A stretch of DNA of 64,000 nt, taken from assembly GCF_020809045.1 (NCBI RefSeq), contig NZ_CP078079.1:2108001-2172000 (forward strand). The letters run 5' to 3'. The position numbers and the translations under genes were made by a program. How positions within the stretch are numbered: position 1 is the stretch's first letter; every line of letters starts with the position of its first letter. The notes beneath the pieces are model-generated. The model had not been told where the DNA came from. It searched no databases and worked only from the letters and a program-made list of their open reading frames with translations. This DNA comes from Pseudarthrobacter sp. L1SW. GTDB taxonomy: Bacteria; Actinomycetota; Actinomycetes; Actinomycetales; Micrococcaceae. Shown here piece by piece: positions 51,066-60,497 of this stretch.

Positions 51066-51692
51066 TTAGCGTGCGTAGAATTCGACGACGAGCTGCTCTT
51101 CGCAGGTCACGGGGACCTCGGAGCGCTTGGGGCGGCGGACCAGGCGTGCCTGCAGGGCCTCCAGCTTGACGTCCAGGTAGGCCGGAACGGCGGGCAGGAC
51201 GTCGCGGTGGGCACCGGCTGCTGCAACCTGGAGCGGGACCATGGTCTCGCTGCGGCTGTGGACGTGGACCAGCTGGCCCTCGCCAACGCGGAACGACGGA
51301 CGGTCAACGCGGACGCCGTCAACCATGATGTGGCGGTGCACAACCAGCTGGCGTGCCTGGGCAATGGTGCGGGCGAAGCCGGCACGGAGGACCAGGGCGT
51401 CGAGGCGCATTTCGAGCAGTTCGATGAGGTTTTCACCGGTCAGGCCCTTGGTGCGGCGGGCCTCTTCGAAGGCACGGGTCATCTGTGCTTCGCGGATGCC
51501 GTACTGGGCGCGCAGGCGCTGCTTTTCGCGCAGGCGTACGGCGTAGTCGGAGTCCTGCTTCTTGCGGGCACGGCCATGCTCACCGGGGCCGTACGGGCGG
51601 CGCTCCATGTACTTGGCGGCCTTGGGGGTCAGAGCGATGCCGAGGGACCGCGAGAGGCGGGCCTGACGGCGAGCACGAGTGTTGTTAGCCAC
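51066..51692 (-). CDS. rpsD: 30S ribosomal protein S4
   Basis: 208 residues. The N-terminal RRQARLSRSLGIALTPKAAKYME is the zinc-free (C-minus) form: the cluster of cysteines found in the C-plus paralogue is absent. The S4 RNA-binding domain follows (LEMRLDALVLRAGFARTIAQARQLVVHRHIMVDG in two parts). It nucleates assembly of the 30S subunit. GTG start with GGAAGG six bases upstream. The 170-bp gap to rarA contains its promoter and a long leader without a recognised structure. Confidence 0.97.
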   Translation of the reverse strand: MANNTRARRQARLSRSLGIALTPKAAKYMERRPYGPGEHGRARKKQDSDYAVRLREKQRLRAQYGIREAQMTRAFEEARRTKGLTGENLIELLEMRLDALVLRAGFARTIAQARQLVVHRHIMVDGVRVDRPSFRVGEGQLVHVHSRSETMVPLQVAAAGAHRDVLPAVPAYLDVKLEALQARLVRRPKRSEVPVTCEEQLVVEFYAR

Positions 51693-51862
51693 TTGTGTCC
51701 TTCCAATATCTGCGGTGTGTCAGTGTTACTGGCCTCCAGAAGGGAGAGCATCGGCCAACCGCTGCCTTTTGCTACTGGGCACAGGGCATAACCTTCTCAA
51801 CATAACACTGGGGAGATTGTGCGCCGGGCCTTGCCAGACAAACATCTATCCTACCACGGCGG

Positions 51863-53278
51863 CTACTTGCCCCGGACGATCTTCCGCAGCCGCTCCAGCC
51901 GCACCGCGATGTCACGTTCCGCGCCGTTGGCCGTGGGCTGGTAGTAGTCCCTCCCCACGAGGTCGTCCGGCGGGTACTGCTGGGTGGCCACACCATGCGG
52001 GGCATCGTGGGCGTACTTGTACCCCAGCCCGTGGCCCAGCTGCTTGGAACCCGGATAGTGCGAGTCCCGAAGGTGCGCGGGAATTCCGTTCCCCAGGCCT
52101 GCCCGGACGTCGGCGATGGCCCTGTTGATACCCATGTAGGCGGCGTTGGACTTTGGCGCGGTGGCCAGGTGCACCACCGCCTCGGCGAGGATGATGCGGC
52201 CCTCCGGCATCCCGATCAGCTGCACGGCCTGGGCTGCTGCCACTGCCGTCTGCAGCGCGGTGGGATCGGCCATCCCCACATCCTCCGCCGCCGAGATCAC
52301 GATCCTTCGCGCCACGAAGCGCGGGTCCTCCCCAGCTTCCAGCATCCGCGCCAGGTAGTGGAGGGCGGCGTCCACATCGGAGCCCCGGATGGATTTGATG
52401 AAGGCGCTGGCAACGTCATAGTGCTGGTCACCCGCCCGGTCGTAGCGGACGGCGGCAACGTCGAGGGCGCGCTCAGTGTGCTTCAGCATCACTTCCACGG
52501 GGCCTTCGGCGGCGTCGTCCGCGTCACCGAAAGCCACACCGGCCGCCGCTTCCAGGGCAGTCAGGGCCCGCCGGGCATCACCTCCGGAGAGCCGCACAAG
52601 GTGTGCCAACGCCTCGTCGTCGAGCTCAACCTTGCCGCCCAGCCCGCGCGTGTCCGCCACCGCCCTCTTCAGCAGCCCCTCGATATCCGAGTCGGTCAGT
52701 GGCTTGAGGGTCAGCAGCAGTGAACGGGACAAGAGCGGCGAGACCACGGAAAACGAGGGGTTCTCCGTGGTGGCCGCCACCAGCACCACCCACCGGTTCT
52801 CGACGCCGGGCAGCAGGGCGTCCTGCTGGGCTTTGTTGAAGCGGTGGATCTCGTCAAGGAACAGGACGGTAGTGGTTTTGTACAGGTCCCTCGCGGTGAG
52901 GGCGTCGTCCATTACCCGCCGGACGTCCTTGACGCCGGCAGTGATGGCGGACAGCTCCACGAACTTCCGGCCGGGTCCCCTGGCAATCACGTGCGCCAGG
53001 GTGGTCTTGCCGGTTCCGGGAGGGCCCCACAGGATCAGCGAACTGGGCCCCGCCGGTCCGGCGGCATCCGCGCCTGCCGCGAGTTGCCGCAGCGGCGAAC
53101 CCTGCCCCAGGAGGTGCTGCTGGCCCACCACTTCATCGAGGGTGCGGGGCCGCATCCGCACGGCCAGGGGGCTCCGCGGCTGGGCGCTTCCGCCTTGCTT
53201 GGTGCTGGCGGAGGCGACGGGACCGGCCTCGTCGCCGTCGTCGTCGTTGCCGGGACCATGCCCGAAGAGATCTTCCAC
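51863..53278 (-). CDS. rarA: Replication-associated recombination protein RarA (MgsA) AAA+ ATPase
   Basis: 471 residues, clamp-loader-like AAA+ ATPase. Walker [15 protein letters not shown], Walker [13 protein letters not shown], sensor 1 AATTENPSF, and the C-terminal tetramerisation and MgsA domains ([36 protein letters not shown]). Works at stalled forks. The N-terminal 40 residues are acidic and low-complexity. GTG start at 53278; divergent from the acVLRF1-type gene with 72 bp between. Confidence 0.95.
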   Translation of the reverse strand: MEDLFGHGPGNDDDGDEAGPVASASTKQGGSAQPRSPLAVRMRPRTLDEVVGQQHLLGQGSPLRQLAAGADAAGPAGPSSLILWGPPGTGKTTLAHVIARGPGRKFVELSAITAGVKDVRRVMDDALTARDLYKTTTVLFLDEIHRFNKAQQDALLPGVENRWVVLVAATTENPSFSVVSPLLSRSLLLTLKPLTDSDIEGLLKRAVADTRGLGGKVELDDEALAHLVRLSGGDARRALTALEAAAGVAFGDADDAAEGPVEVMLKHTERALDVAAVRYDRAGDQHYDVASAFIKSIRGSDVDAALHYLARMLEAGEDPRFVARRIVISAAEDVGMADPTALQTAVAAAQAVQLIGMPEGRIILAEAVVHLATAPKSNAAYMGINRAIADVRAGLGNGIPAHLRDSHYPGSKQLGHGLGYKYAHDAPHGVATQQYPPDDLVGRDYYQPTANGAERDIAVRLERLRKIVRGK

Positions 53279-53350
53279 ATAGATAGGCTACTTCCAGTTC
53301 ACCTCCCGGTTCCGCCGGGAGCCATGCCAGCCAGCGAAGGGTCGCCGCAT

Positions 53351-54019
53351 ATGTCCGTGCATGCCACTGGCGCAGCCAGGCCGCCGTCCGTGCGGACCGC
53401 TTTTGTATCCGGCGCCCGGCTGGCCGGATGGGCAGGGCGGTTTGGTGCGGCGCACGGCGGGTACTGGCTGGAGGATGGCGACGACGGACTGCGGCTGATT
53501 GCCGCAGACGGCGCCGAAGCGTTGCTGCAGCCGCCGTGGCCGGTTGACGGCCGGCCCGGCCGTGGGACGGATGCCCTTGAGCGGCTCGCCTCCCTCGCAT
53601 CACAGCCGCGCAGGCTTGGCCTCCTGCTGGTCCGCCGTGGAGGATACGGCGTGGCCGTGGTGGGTGAGGGCGCGGTCCTGGCCTCCAAGGTGGGCTCCAC
53701 CTATGTGCAGTCCCGGTCCGCAGCGGGCGGCCAGTCGCAGCAGCGGTTCGCACGCCGGCGGGGCAACCAGGCGGATGCTCTCGTTGGTGTTGTGGCAGAG
53801 CATGCCGGCCGGGTGTTCAGCAGCGCGTCCTTTGAATACGTGGTTCCCGGGGGCGACAGGGTCCTGTCCGGCCTTGTCCTTGAGCATCCGTCCCTGAGGG
53901 GCTATGCCGCCTTGCCCCGGCTCGCGTACCTCGATGTCCCGGATCCGAAGGCCGCTGTGCTGAAGAAGGCGGCAGCGGACGCGTGCGCGGTCCGGATCCA
54001 GGTAACAGACCCTTCCTGA
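53351..54019 (+). CDS. Actinobacterial VLRF1-type (Vms1/ANKZF1-related) peptidyl-tRNA hydrolase
   Basis: 222 residues. The key region (115–137) reads GSTYVQSRSAAGGQSQQRFA and continues RRR. It is the GxGGxSxxRF-like motif of the Vms1/ANKZF1 release-factor fold, with Gln residues (128, 130, 131) as candidates for the catalytic position that releases peptides from tRNA on split ribosomes. This assignment rests on motif recognition. In eukaryotes these proteins rescue ribosome-quality-control complexes. The ATG at 53351 has GAAGGG nine bases upstream; one at 53324 has GGGAG too close. Divergent from rarA and ends 2 bp before the converging GNAT gene. Confidence 0.8.
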   Translation: MSVHATGAARPPSVRTAFVSGARLAGWAGRFGAAHGGYWLEDGDDGLRLIAADGAEALLQPPWPVDGRPGRGTDALERLASLASQPRRLGLLLVRRGGYGVAVVGEGAVLASKVGSTYVQSRSAAGGQSQQRFARRRGNQADALVGVVAEHAGRVFSSASFEYVVPGGDRVLSGLVLEHPSLRGYAALPRLAYLDVPDPKAAVLKKAAADACAVRIQVTDPS

Positions 54020-54021
54020 GT

Positions 54022-54804
54022 TCAGCAGCCGCTAAGTGCGCGCCGTGGCCGCTGCTGGCGATAGATGTACCGGCCCGACTCCGTAAATCCTGCCTGGCTG
54101 TACAACTGCCGGGCAGCATGGTTCGCGGCTGTGACCAGCAGCCAGGAACTGTCCACTCCGCGCGCGCCTCCTTCGGCGAGAAGCGCCTGGAGCACCGTCG
54201 CCGCATAGCCGCGTCGGCGTGCCGATGGGGACGTGGCCATGCAGTAGATTCCTCCGGTTCCATGCACCATAGCGAGGCGGCCGACGGCGGCGGGGACGCC
54301 GTCGTCGTCCCTCGCAAGGGCATACAGCGAAGGGCACCCGGCCAGGATGCCGCGCGCCGTTTCCCGCTCCGCCTCTCCGCCGCGGCCGTCCACGCTCCAC
54401 CAGAGATCCAGCCATTCCGCGTCCGGCCCGTCGAGAACCTCCACGCCCGCACCCGCGGCGCCCCTGAAGCCGTTCCCCGAAGGCCGGGACATGATCAGCG
54501 TCTCGGACTGCCGGGTGAAGCCCTGCGCGTCCAGGACCTGGTTCAGCCCGGTATTGGCGGGGGAATCCGTCACCTGGAAGATGAGCGGCAAACGCCGCTC
54601 CCGGTACCACTGCATCGCCTCGCGCAATGCGTCCACAGGATCCTCCGCGGCGTCCCGGGGCCACACCGAATTTGCCCGCTGGGTAACCCCGGCAGCGGCA
54701 CGGAGCACCCACTCCCCCGTGTCCCGGCGCTCAAGGGCAGGCCAGGCAGCATCCATGAGCACGTCGTAGGCGGGGGCCTGCCGGCCCGGGAAGATGAGGA
54801 CCAC
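54022..54804 (-). CDS. GNAT-family N-acetyltransferase
   Basis: 260 residues. The C-terminal half has the acetyl-CoA-binding core GGIYCMATSPSARRRGYAATV and ARQLYSQAGFTESGRY. The N-terminal half looks like a second, degenerate GNAT-like domain (PLIFQVTDSPANTGLNQVLD, AQGFTRQSETLIM). Substrate unknown. Transcribed after aspS across a hairpin and 75 bp. Confidence 0.87.
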   Translation of the reverse strand: MVLIFPGRQAPAYDVLMDAAWPALERRDTGEWVLRAAAGVTQRANSVWPRDAAEDPVDALREAMQWYRERRLPLIFQVTDSPANTGLNQVLDAQGFTRQSETLIMSRPSGNGFRGAAGAGVEVLDGPDAEWLDLWWSVDGRGGEAERETARGILAGCPSLYALARDDDGVPAAVGRLAMVHGTGGIYCMATSPSARRRGYAATVLQALLAEGGARGVDSSWLLVTAANHAARQLYSQAGFTESGRYIYRQQRPRRALSGC

Positions 54805-54832
54805 TAGGGGCTTCCTGTCTGCGGATAAGCCT

Positions 54833-54859
54833 GGAGGCCCTCCCTGCGGGAGAGCCTCC
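54833..54859 (-). terminator. Hairpin between aspS and the GNAT gene
   Basis: GGAGGC (54833–54838) pairs with GCCTCC (54854–54859) and CTCCC (54840–54844) with GGGAG (54848–54852), one mismatch between, 3-base loop. There is no T-run; possible terminator of aspS. Confidence 0.5.
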
Positions 54860-54879
54860 GGGCCAAACGGGGTAACGCC

Positions 54880-56658
54880 CTACTTGCCTTCTGCAGGCTT
54901 GGCTTCCGGTTTGAAGTCCACGCCGGCTTCCTTGCGCTGCTGGGGCGTGATCGGCGCGGGGGCCGCGGTCAGCGGGTCATAGCCGTTGCCGGTCTTGGGG
55001 AAGGCGATGACGTCGCGGATGGACTCAACCCCTGCAAGCAGTGCCACCACGCGGTCCCAGCCAAAGGCGATGCCGCCGTGCGGAGGGGCACCGTATTTGA
55101 AGCCCTCCAGCAGGAAACCGAACTTGGTCTGGGCATCTTCCCGGTCGAGGCCCATCAGTTCGAACACCCGCTCCTGGACATCGCGCTCGTGGATACGGAT
55201 GGAACCGCCGCCGATTTCGTTGCCGTTGCAGACGATGTCATAGGCGTAGGACAGCGCTGATTCCGGGTCCTTGTCAAAGGTCTCCAGGAACTCCGGCTTG
55301 GGCGAGGTGAAGGCGTGGTGCACGGCGGTCCACTTGCCGGCCCCCACGGCCACGTCACCAGAAGCGACGGCCGCGGCGGCAGGCTCGAACATGGGCGCGT
55401 CAACCACCCAGCAGAAGGCCCAGGCGCTGGGGTCGATCAGGCCGGTGCGGTGGCCGATTTCCACCCGGGCAGCACCGAGCAGTGCCCGTGCCGCAGGCTT
55501 CTCCCCGGCTGCGAAGAAGATGCAGTCACCGGGCTTGGCGCCAACGGCATCCGCCAGGCCTGCGCGCTCCGTGTCGGTCAGGTTCTTGGCCACCGGTCCG
55601 GCGAGCTCGCCGTCTTCCTTGAACAGGACGTAGGCAAGGCCCTTGTGGCCGCGCTGCTTGGCGAATTCCTGCCAGCCGTCCAAGGTGCGGCGCGGCTGGG
55701 AAGCACCGCCCGGCATCACCACGGCGCCGACGTAAGGCGCCTTGAACACGCCAAAGTTGGTGTCCTTGAAGAACCCGGTCAGTTCCGTGAGCTCCACGCC
55801 AAAGCGAAGGTCCGGCTTGTCCGAGCCATACCGGGCCATGGCGTCCGCGTAGGTGATCCGCTGGATCGGCGTGGGGATCTCGACGTCGATCAGCTTCCAC
55901 AGTGCTTTGACGATGTTTTCGCCGAGGGCAATGATGTCGTCCTGGTCCACGAAACTGGCTTCGATGTCCAGCTGGGTGAACTCCGGCTGCCGGTCGGCGC
56001 GGAAGTCCTCATCACGGTAGCAGCGGGCAATCTGGTAATACTTCTCAAAGCCGCCCACCTGCAGCAACTGCTTGAACAACTGCGGGGACTGCGGAAGGGC
56101 GTACCAGGACCCCGGGGCCAGGCGGGCCGGGACCACGAAGTCGCGGGCGCCTTCAGGCGTTGACCGGGTCAGCGTGGGGGTCTCAACCTCCACGAAGCCG
56201 TCCTTGTGCAGCAGTTCGCGCGCCACACGGTTGGCTTCGGAACGCAGCCGGAGGTTGCGGGCGGGGCCAGGCCTGCGCAGGTCCAGGTAGCGGTGCTTCA
56301 GGCGTGCTTCCTCGCCCACTTCAACATGCTCGTCGATCTGGAACGGCAGCGGCTCGGAGGTGTTGAGGATGACCACCTTGTCCGCCATGACCTCGATCTC
56401 GCCGGTGGCCAGGGCCGGGTTCTCGTTGCCCTCGGGCCGCTTGGAGACGGCGCCGGTGACCTGCAGGACGTACTCGTTGCGCAGGCCGTGGAAGACTTCT
56501 TCCTCGCGGACCACAACCTGGGCCACGCCGGAAGCATCGCGCAGGTCCACGAAGGCCACACCACCGTGATCACGACGGCGGCCCACCCAGCCAGCCAGGG
56601 TTACGGTTTGTCCAATGTGCTCGGAACGAAGGGATCCGAGGTCATGTGTGCGCAGCAC
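54880..56658 (-). CDS. aspS: Aspartyl-tRNA synthetase
   Basis: 592 residues, bacterial type. N-terminal OB anticodon domain ([20 protein letters not shown]), class II core ([40 protein letters not shown]) with the bacterial GAD insert, and the C-terminal [20 protein letters not shown]. The last 25 residues are a low-complexity tail. Divergent from the APC permease with 109 bp between the starts. Confidence 0.98.
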   Translation of the reverse strand: MLRTHDLGSLRSEHIGQTVTLAGWVGRRRDHGGVAFVDLRDASGVAQVVVREEEVFHGLRNEYVLQVTGAVSKRPEGNENPALATGEIEVMADKVVILNTSEPLPFQIDEHVEVGEEARLKHRYLDLRRPGPARNLRLRSEANRVARELLHKDGFVEVETPTLTRSTPEGARDFVVPARLAPGSWYALPQSPQLFKQLLQVGGFEKYYQIARCYRDEDFRADRQPEFTQLDIEASFVDQDDIIALGENIVKALWKLIDVEIPTPIQRITYADAMARYGSDKPDLRFGVELTELTGFFKDTNFGVFKAPYVGAVVMPGGASQPRRTLDGWQEFAKQRGHKGLAYVLFKEDGELAGPVAKNLTDTERAGLADAVGAKPGDCIFFAAGEKPAARALLGAARVEIGHRTGLIDPSAWAFCWVVDAPMFEPAAAAVASGDVAVGAGKWTAVHHAFTSPKPEFLETFDKDPESALSYAYDIVCNGNEIGGGSIRIHERDVQERVFELMGLDREDAQTKFGFLLEGFKYGAPPHGGIAFGWDRVVALLAGVESIRDVIAFPKTGNGYDPLTAAPAPITPQQRKEAGVDFKPEAKPAEGK

Positions 56659-56767
56659 AGCACGCCTTTCTGCGGGGTAACAGCGGGAAGTCGATCGGGA
56701 AGTTCAATAGGATCGTTGCGGGAACGATTCCGTTCGAGTTTACCCGCTGCCAAGGGACTGTCACCGC

Positions 56768-58012
56768 ATGAGCGCACACCAGCAACTTCAACGCAGGCTC
56801 AGCACGTTGGACGCCACCGCCATAGGGCTCGGCTCCATGCTGGGCGCCGGGGTGTTCGTGGTCTTCGCTCCGGCCGCGGCGCTGGCCGGCCAACTGCTGG
56901 CCTTGTCGGTGGTCATCGCCGGGGCCGTGGCCTACTGCAACGCGGTGGCATCCGCGGCCCTGGCCGCGAAGTACCCCACCAGTGGGGGGACGTACGTCTA
57001 CGGGCGCGAACAGCTCGGTGAGTGGCCGGGGTTCCTGGCCGGCTGGGGTTTTGTTACGGGCAAGACTGCGTCCTGCGCCGCCATGGCGCTGACGTTCGGA
57101 AGCTACGCCTGGCCGCAGTACGCCGTGCCGGTGGCCGTGGCTGCGGTTGTTGCCCTGACTGGCGTGAACCTGCTGGGCATCACACGGACGGCGCTGCTCA
57201 CAAAAATCCTGCTCTGCGTGGTCCTGGCCACCCTCAGCTTCGTGGCTGTTGCCGCTGCGGTGGGGCCACACCCGGCTCCGGGACCGGCCGGACCCGCGGG
57301 CATGGCTTCCCCGGGAGGAGTGCTGCCGGCAGCTGGGCTCATGTTCTTCGCCTTTGCCGGCTACGCCCGGATTGCCACCCTCGGCGAGGAGGTCAAGGAT
57401 CCCGTCCGCGCCATCCCGCGTGCCATCCTTGCCGCCCTCGCGGGTGCCTTTGCCATTTACCTCGTCCTGGCGCTGCTCCTGCTGAACCACCTTCCCGGCG
57501 GGCAGCTCGCTTCAACCAGGACGCCGCTGCTCGACGCCGTGCTGCAGTCCGGCCTGGCAGCGGGGGCCCCGGCCGTCCAGGCCGGAGCCGCGGCCGCGTG
57601 CCTGGGCGCGCTCCTGGCACTCATCACCGGCGTCGGCCGCACCACCCTGGCCATGGCCAGGGAGCGCGACCTGCCCGGGTTCCTTGCGCGGGTGGGCGGA
57701 AGGCACACCGTGCCGTACGCCGCGGAACTCGCAGTTGCCGCCGTCGTGATCCTGCTGCTTGTCACCACGGACGTTATGACGGTGGTGGGCTTCTCCAGCT
57801 TCGGCGTACTGATCTACTACGCAGTGGCCAACGCGGCGGCGTACACGTTGCCCGTGCACCCGGGATATGCGCCGAAGTGGCTGAACGCCGCCGGTTTCCT
57901 GGCCTGCCTGCTGCTTGCCTTCACCTTGCCGCCGGCCCCGGTTCTCACCATGGCCGGGGTACTGGCAGCCGGCGTGGCGGGGCGGTGGCTGGTGCTCCGG
58001 CTGCGGCGCTAA
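56768..58012 (+). CDS. APC-superfamily amino acid permease
   Basis: 414 residues, about 11–12 membrane helices. The N-terminal motif TAIGLGSMLGAGVFVVFAPAA is the unwound-helix 1 region of APC transporters, and FFAFAGYARIATLGEEVKDP is the conserved helix 6 region. The Glu–Glu after helix 6 and Arg–Pro pattern match the amino acid/polyamine family. Substrate unknown. Its stop and the hisS stop overlap on opposite strands (58009–58012). Confidence 0.9.
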   Translation: MSAHQQLQRRLSTLDATAIGLGSMLGAGVFVVFAPAAALAGQLLALSVVIAGAVAYCNAVASAALAAKYPTSGGTYVYGREQLGEWPGFLAGWGFVTGKTASCAAMALTFGSYAWPQYAVPVAVAAVVALTGVNLLGITRTALLTKILLCVVLATLSFVAVAAAVGPHPAPGPAGPAGMASPGGVLPAAGLMFFAFAGYARIATLGEEVKDPVRAIPRAILAALAGAFAIYLVLALLLLNHLPGGQLASTRTPLLDAVLQSGLAAGAPAVQAGAAAACLGALLALITGVGRTTLAMARERDLPGFLARVGGRHTVPYAAELAVAAVVILLLVTTDVMTVVGFSSFGVLIYYAVANAAAYTLPVHPGYAPKWLNAAGFLACLLLAFTLPPAPVLTMAGVLAAGVAGRWLVLRLRR

Positions 58013-59379
58013 AGAGCTGCGGCAGGCTCCGTCACCGTCGACACCTGGACGGCCAGGTCTTCCGACGGCGGCATCCAGGTTTCCGGGGCGGCCACCACCT
58101 GTTCACCGGTGCGGATGTCCTTGACCTGGTGCGTTCCGTCGTCGTCCGTGAACCACACAAAGGGAATGCCGCGCCGGTCGGCGAACTTGATCTGCTTGCC
58201 GAACTTCTCCGCTTTGGCTGCCACTTCAGTAGGGATGCCCCGGCTGCGCAGCTGGGCGGCCACGTCCTGGGCGGCATCCCAGCTTTCATCATGCGTGAGG
58301 GCCACCAGCACCGCGGTGGGAACCGAACGCGACGCCCTTGCCAGGTCCTGGCTCAGAATGCGGGACACCAGGCGGGTGACTCCGATCGAAAGCCCCACGC
58401 CCGGGAACTTCCGGTTCCCCTTCGAGGCCAGGGCGTCATACCGGCCGCCGGAGCAAATCGAGCCGAGCTGTTCATGTCCCACCAGGACGGTTTCCACAAC
58501 GGTTCCCGTGTAGTAGTCCAGGCCGCGGGCGATGCTCAGATCCGCCACCACCTTGCCGGGGGCACGCTGCACTGCAGCCTCGATCACCTGCTCGAGTTCA
58601 CTCAGGCCTTCGTCGAGGAGTTCATCGCTGACGCCCAGCGCCTGGACCTGTGCCACAAACGAGGTGTCCTCGGTGCGGATTCCAGCCAACTGCAGGGCCT
58701 TCCGGGCCTGCTCGTCGGTGGCACCCAGTTCAGTCTTCAGCAGTTCAGCCACCTTCGCGGCGCCGATCTTTTCGAGTTTGTCGATGCTCCGCAGCACCCC
58801 TGCGGTGTCATCCAGGCCGATTCCGCGGTAGAAGCCCTCGGCGAGCTTCCTGTTGTTGATGCGCAGGCGGAAGTCAGGGATGGGGAGGGCGCTGAGGGCC
58901 TCAGCGATCACCAGGGCGATCTCGACGTCGTAACGGAACGGCAGGTCGCCGTCGCCCACCACGTCAATGTCCGCCTGGGTGAACTCGCGGGCGCGGCCTT
59001 CCTGTGGGCGCTCGCCGCGCCATACCTTCTGGATCTGGTACCGCCGGAAGGGAAAGGCAAGGTAGCCGGCGTTTTCGACGACGTAGCGGGCAAAAGGAAC
59101 AGTGAGGTCGAAATGCAGGGCAAGGGCATGCGGATCGGCCTTGCCCTCTTTAACGGGGTTGGCGCTTTCATCGTCCTGCAGCCGGCTGAGCCCGTAGACT
59201 TCCTTGTCGATTTCACCCTTGCGCAGCAGCTGGCCCACCGTCTCCACAGCGCGGGTCTCAATGGAGGAGAACCCGTGCAGTTCAAAAACGCGGCGGAGCG
59301 TATCCAGCACATGGAGCTCCACCAGCCGCTCCTCGGGAAGCCACTCGGGGAATCCGGACAGGGAGGCGGTGCGTGCCAT
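58009..59379 (-). CDS. hisS: Histidyl-tRNA synthetase
   Basis: 456 residues from the ATG at 59379 (AGGAG ten bases upstream); an in-frame start at 59475 would add an unlikely Arg-rich leader. Class II core with DLTVPFARYV, FRRYQIQKVWRGERPQ, histidine-binding LSIARGLDYYTGTVVE and SICSGGRYDALA, then the anticodon domain. The long-form HisRS has extra residues after motif 2 (GVLRSIDKLEKIGAAKVAEL). Confidence 0.95.
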   Translation of the reverse strand: MARTASLSGFPEWLPEERLVELHVLDTLRRVFELHGFSSIETRAVETVGQLLRKGEIDKEVYGLSRLQDDESANPVKEGKADPHALALHFDLTVPFARYVVENAGYLAFPFRRYQIQKVWRGERPQEGRAREFTQADIDVVGDGDLPFRYDVEIALVIAEALSALPIPDFRLRINNRKLAEGFYRGIGLDDTAGVLRSIDKLEKIGAAKVAELLKTELGATDEQARKALQLAGIRTEDTSFVAQVQALGVSDELLDEGLSELEQVIEAAVQRAPGKVVADLSIARGLDYYTGTVVETVLVGHEQLGSICSGGRYDALASKGNRKFPGVGLSIGVTRLVSRILSQDLARASRSVPTAVLVALTHDESWDAAQDVAAQLRSRGIPTEVAAKAEKFGKQIKFADRRGIPFVWFTDDDGTHQVKDIRTGEQVVAAPETWMPPSEDLAVQVSTVTEPAAAL

Positions 59380-59471
59380 GGTGGAGTTTCTCCTCTTGGT
59401 GAACGGCTGCCGGGACCTGCGTGGCAATCGGCCCGAAACGGGCTTGCGACGACAGCAGTCCAGCCAGTCAT

Positions 59472-59502
59472 GCATAAACTATGTGCGGCAGTCAGTTTAT
59501 GC
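59472..59502. promoter_or_regulatory. Inverted repeat in the hisS/cyclophilin divergent promoter region
   Basis: GCATAAACT (59472–59480) and AGTTTATGC (59494–59502), exact complements 13 bases apart. The arms contain AT-rich hexamers that could be back-to-back -10 elements, or the repeat could be an operator. It is about 90 bases upstream of hisS and 110 bases upstream of the cyclophilin gene. Confidence 0.5.
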
Positions 59503-59611
59503 GTCATCCGCCGCCATCTCTAATGCAGCGGAGCGGCAGGGCTCGGCCGCCAAACAACTGCTGACCGGGCCCCAAGCCGGGCCTGCAGCAGCCCGACAAT
59601 AAGGAGGACCC

Positions 59612-60430
59612 TTGGCGGCCAATTCACGCAGTGCCCGCGAAACCAAACGGCGCATTCAGCAGATGGAAGCCAAGCGTGCCCTGCGGCGGGACCAGGAGGG
59701 CCGGCGCAAGCGTGACAACCTGGTCGCCGCCGGTGCCGGAGCGACCGCAGTGGTCCTCGCCGTCGTGCTCCAACTCACTGTCTTTGCCGGCAACCCGACC
59801 GAGGAGGAATTCGCCGCGGCGCAAGCGGACCTGGCCAGCCCGCCGGCCACCGCCAGCCCCTCGGCGACGCCGTCTGCGCAGGCAACGAATGGTCCCCACA
59901 TTCCTGCGGCCGGCACCGCCGCAGGCAAGACGTTCACCGGCGAACTCGTGCTTAACGGCAGCCCGCTGGGTGTGGAACTGGACGGAACCAGCGCGCCGCA
60001 GGCCGCCGCCGTCTTCAAGTCCCTCAGCGACGAGGGCTACTACAACGGAAAGAACTGCCACCGGCTGACCACCGGCGAGGCCTTCGGCGTCCTCCAGTGC
60101 GGCTCGCCCACCGGCGACGGGCAGGGCGACCCGAATTACACGTGGGGGCCGCTCGAGAACACGCCGGCGGACAACACCTATCCGGCAGGAACCATCGCCG
60201 TCGCCCGGACGGGCAACAACGCCTATGGAAACGGCACCCAGTTCTTCATCGTCTACAAGGACACCGTGATTCCGGCCGACAGCGCAGGGGGCTACACGGT
60301 CGTGGGGAAGGTGACATCCGGGCTGGATGTAGTGTCCAGCGTGGCTGCTGCCGGGATCACCCCAGGCAGCAGCGTCACAGACGGCGCGCCCGTTGAACCA
60401 GTCACGATAGACTCGTTTTCTCTGAAGTAG
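59612..60430 (+). CDS. Cyclophilin-type peptidyl-prolyl isomerase, membrane-anchored
   Basis: 272 residues. A basic cytoplasmic N-terminus with a helical Arg/Lys-rich stretch (ETKRRIQQMEAKRALRRDQE) is followed by one membrane helix (about 37–57) and a Ser/Ala/Pro linker, then a cyclophilin domain (about 105–270) with NGKNCHRLTTGEAFGVLQCG and YGNGTQFFIVYKD. So the isomerase domain is outside the membrane and should fold secreted proteins. It starts at TTG (59612), with AGGAGG four bases upstream. Confidence 0.9.
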   Translation: MAANSRSARETKRRIQQMEAKRALRRDQEGRRKRDNLVAAGAGATAVVLAVVLQLTVFAGNPTEEEFAAAQADLASPPATASPSATPSAQATNGPHIPAAGTAAGKTFTGELVLNGSPLGVELDGTSAPQAAAVFKSLSDEGYYNGKNCHRLTTGEAFGVLQCGSPTGDGQGDPNYTWGPLENTPADNTYPAGTIAVARTGNNAYGNGTQFFIVYKDTVIPADSAGGYTVVGKVTSGLDVVSSVAAAGITPGSSVTDGAPVEPVTIDSFSLK

Positions 60431-60497
60431 GAAGCCCGGCCGGAGCGGCCGCGGTGCAGTACGTGAGTATTTCCCTCCAAGCGAAAGACTTTTAGCG

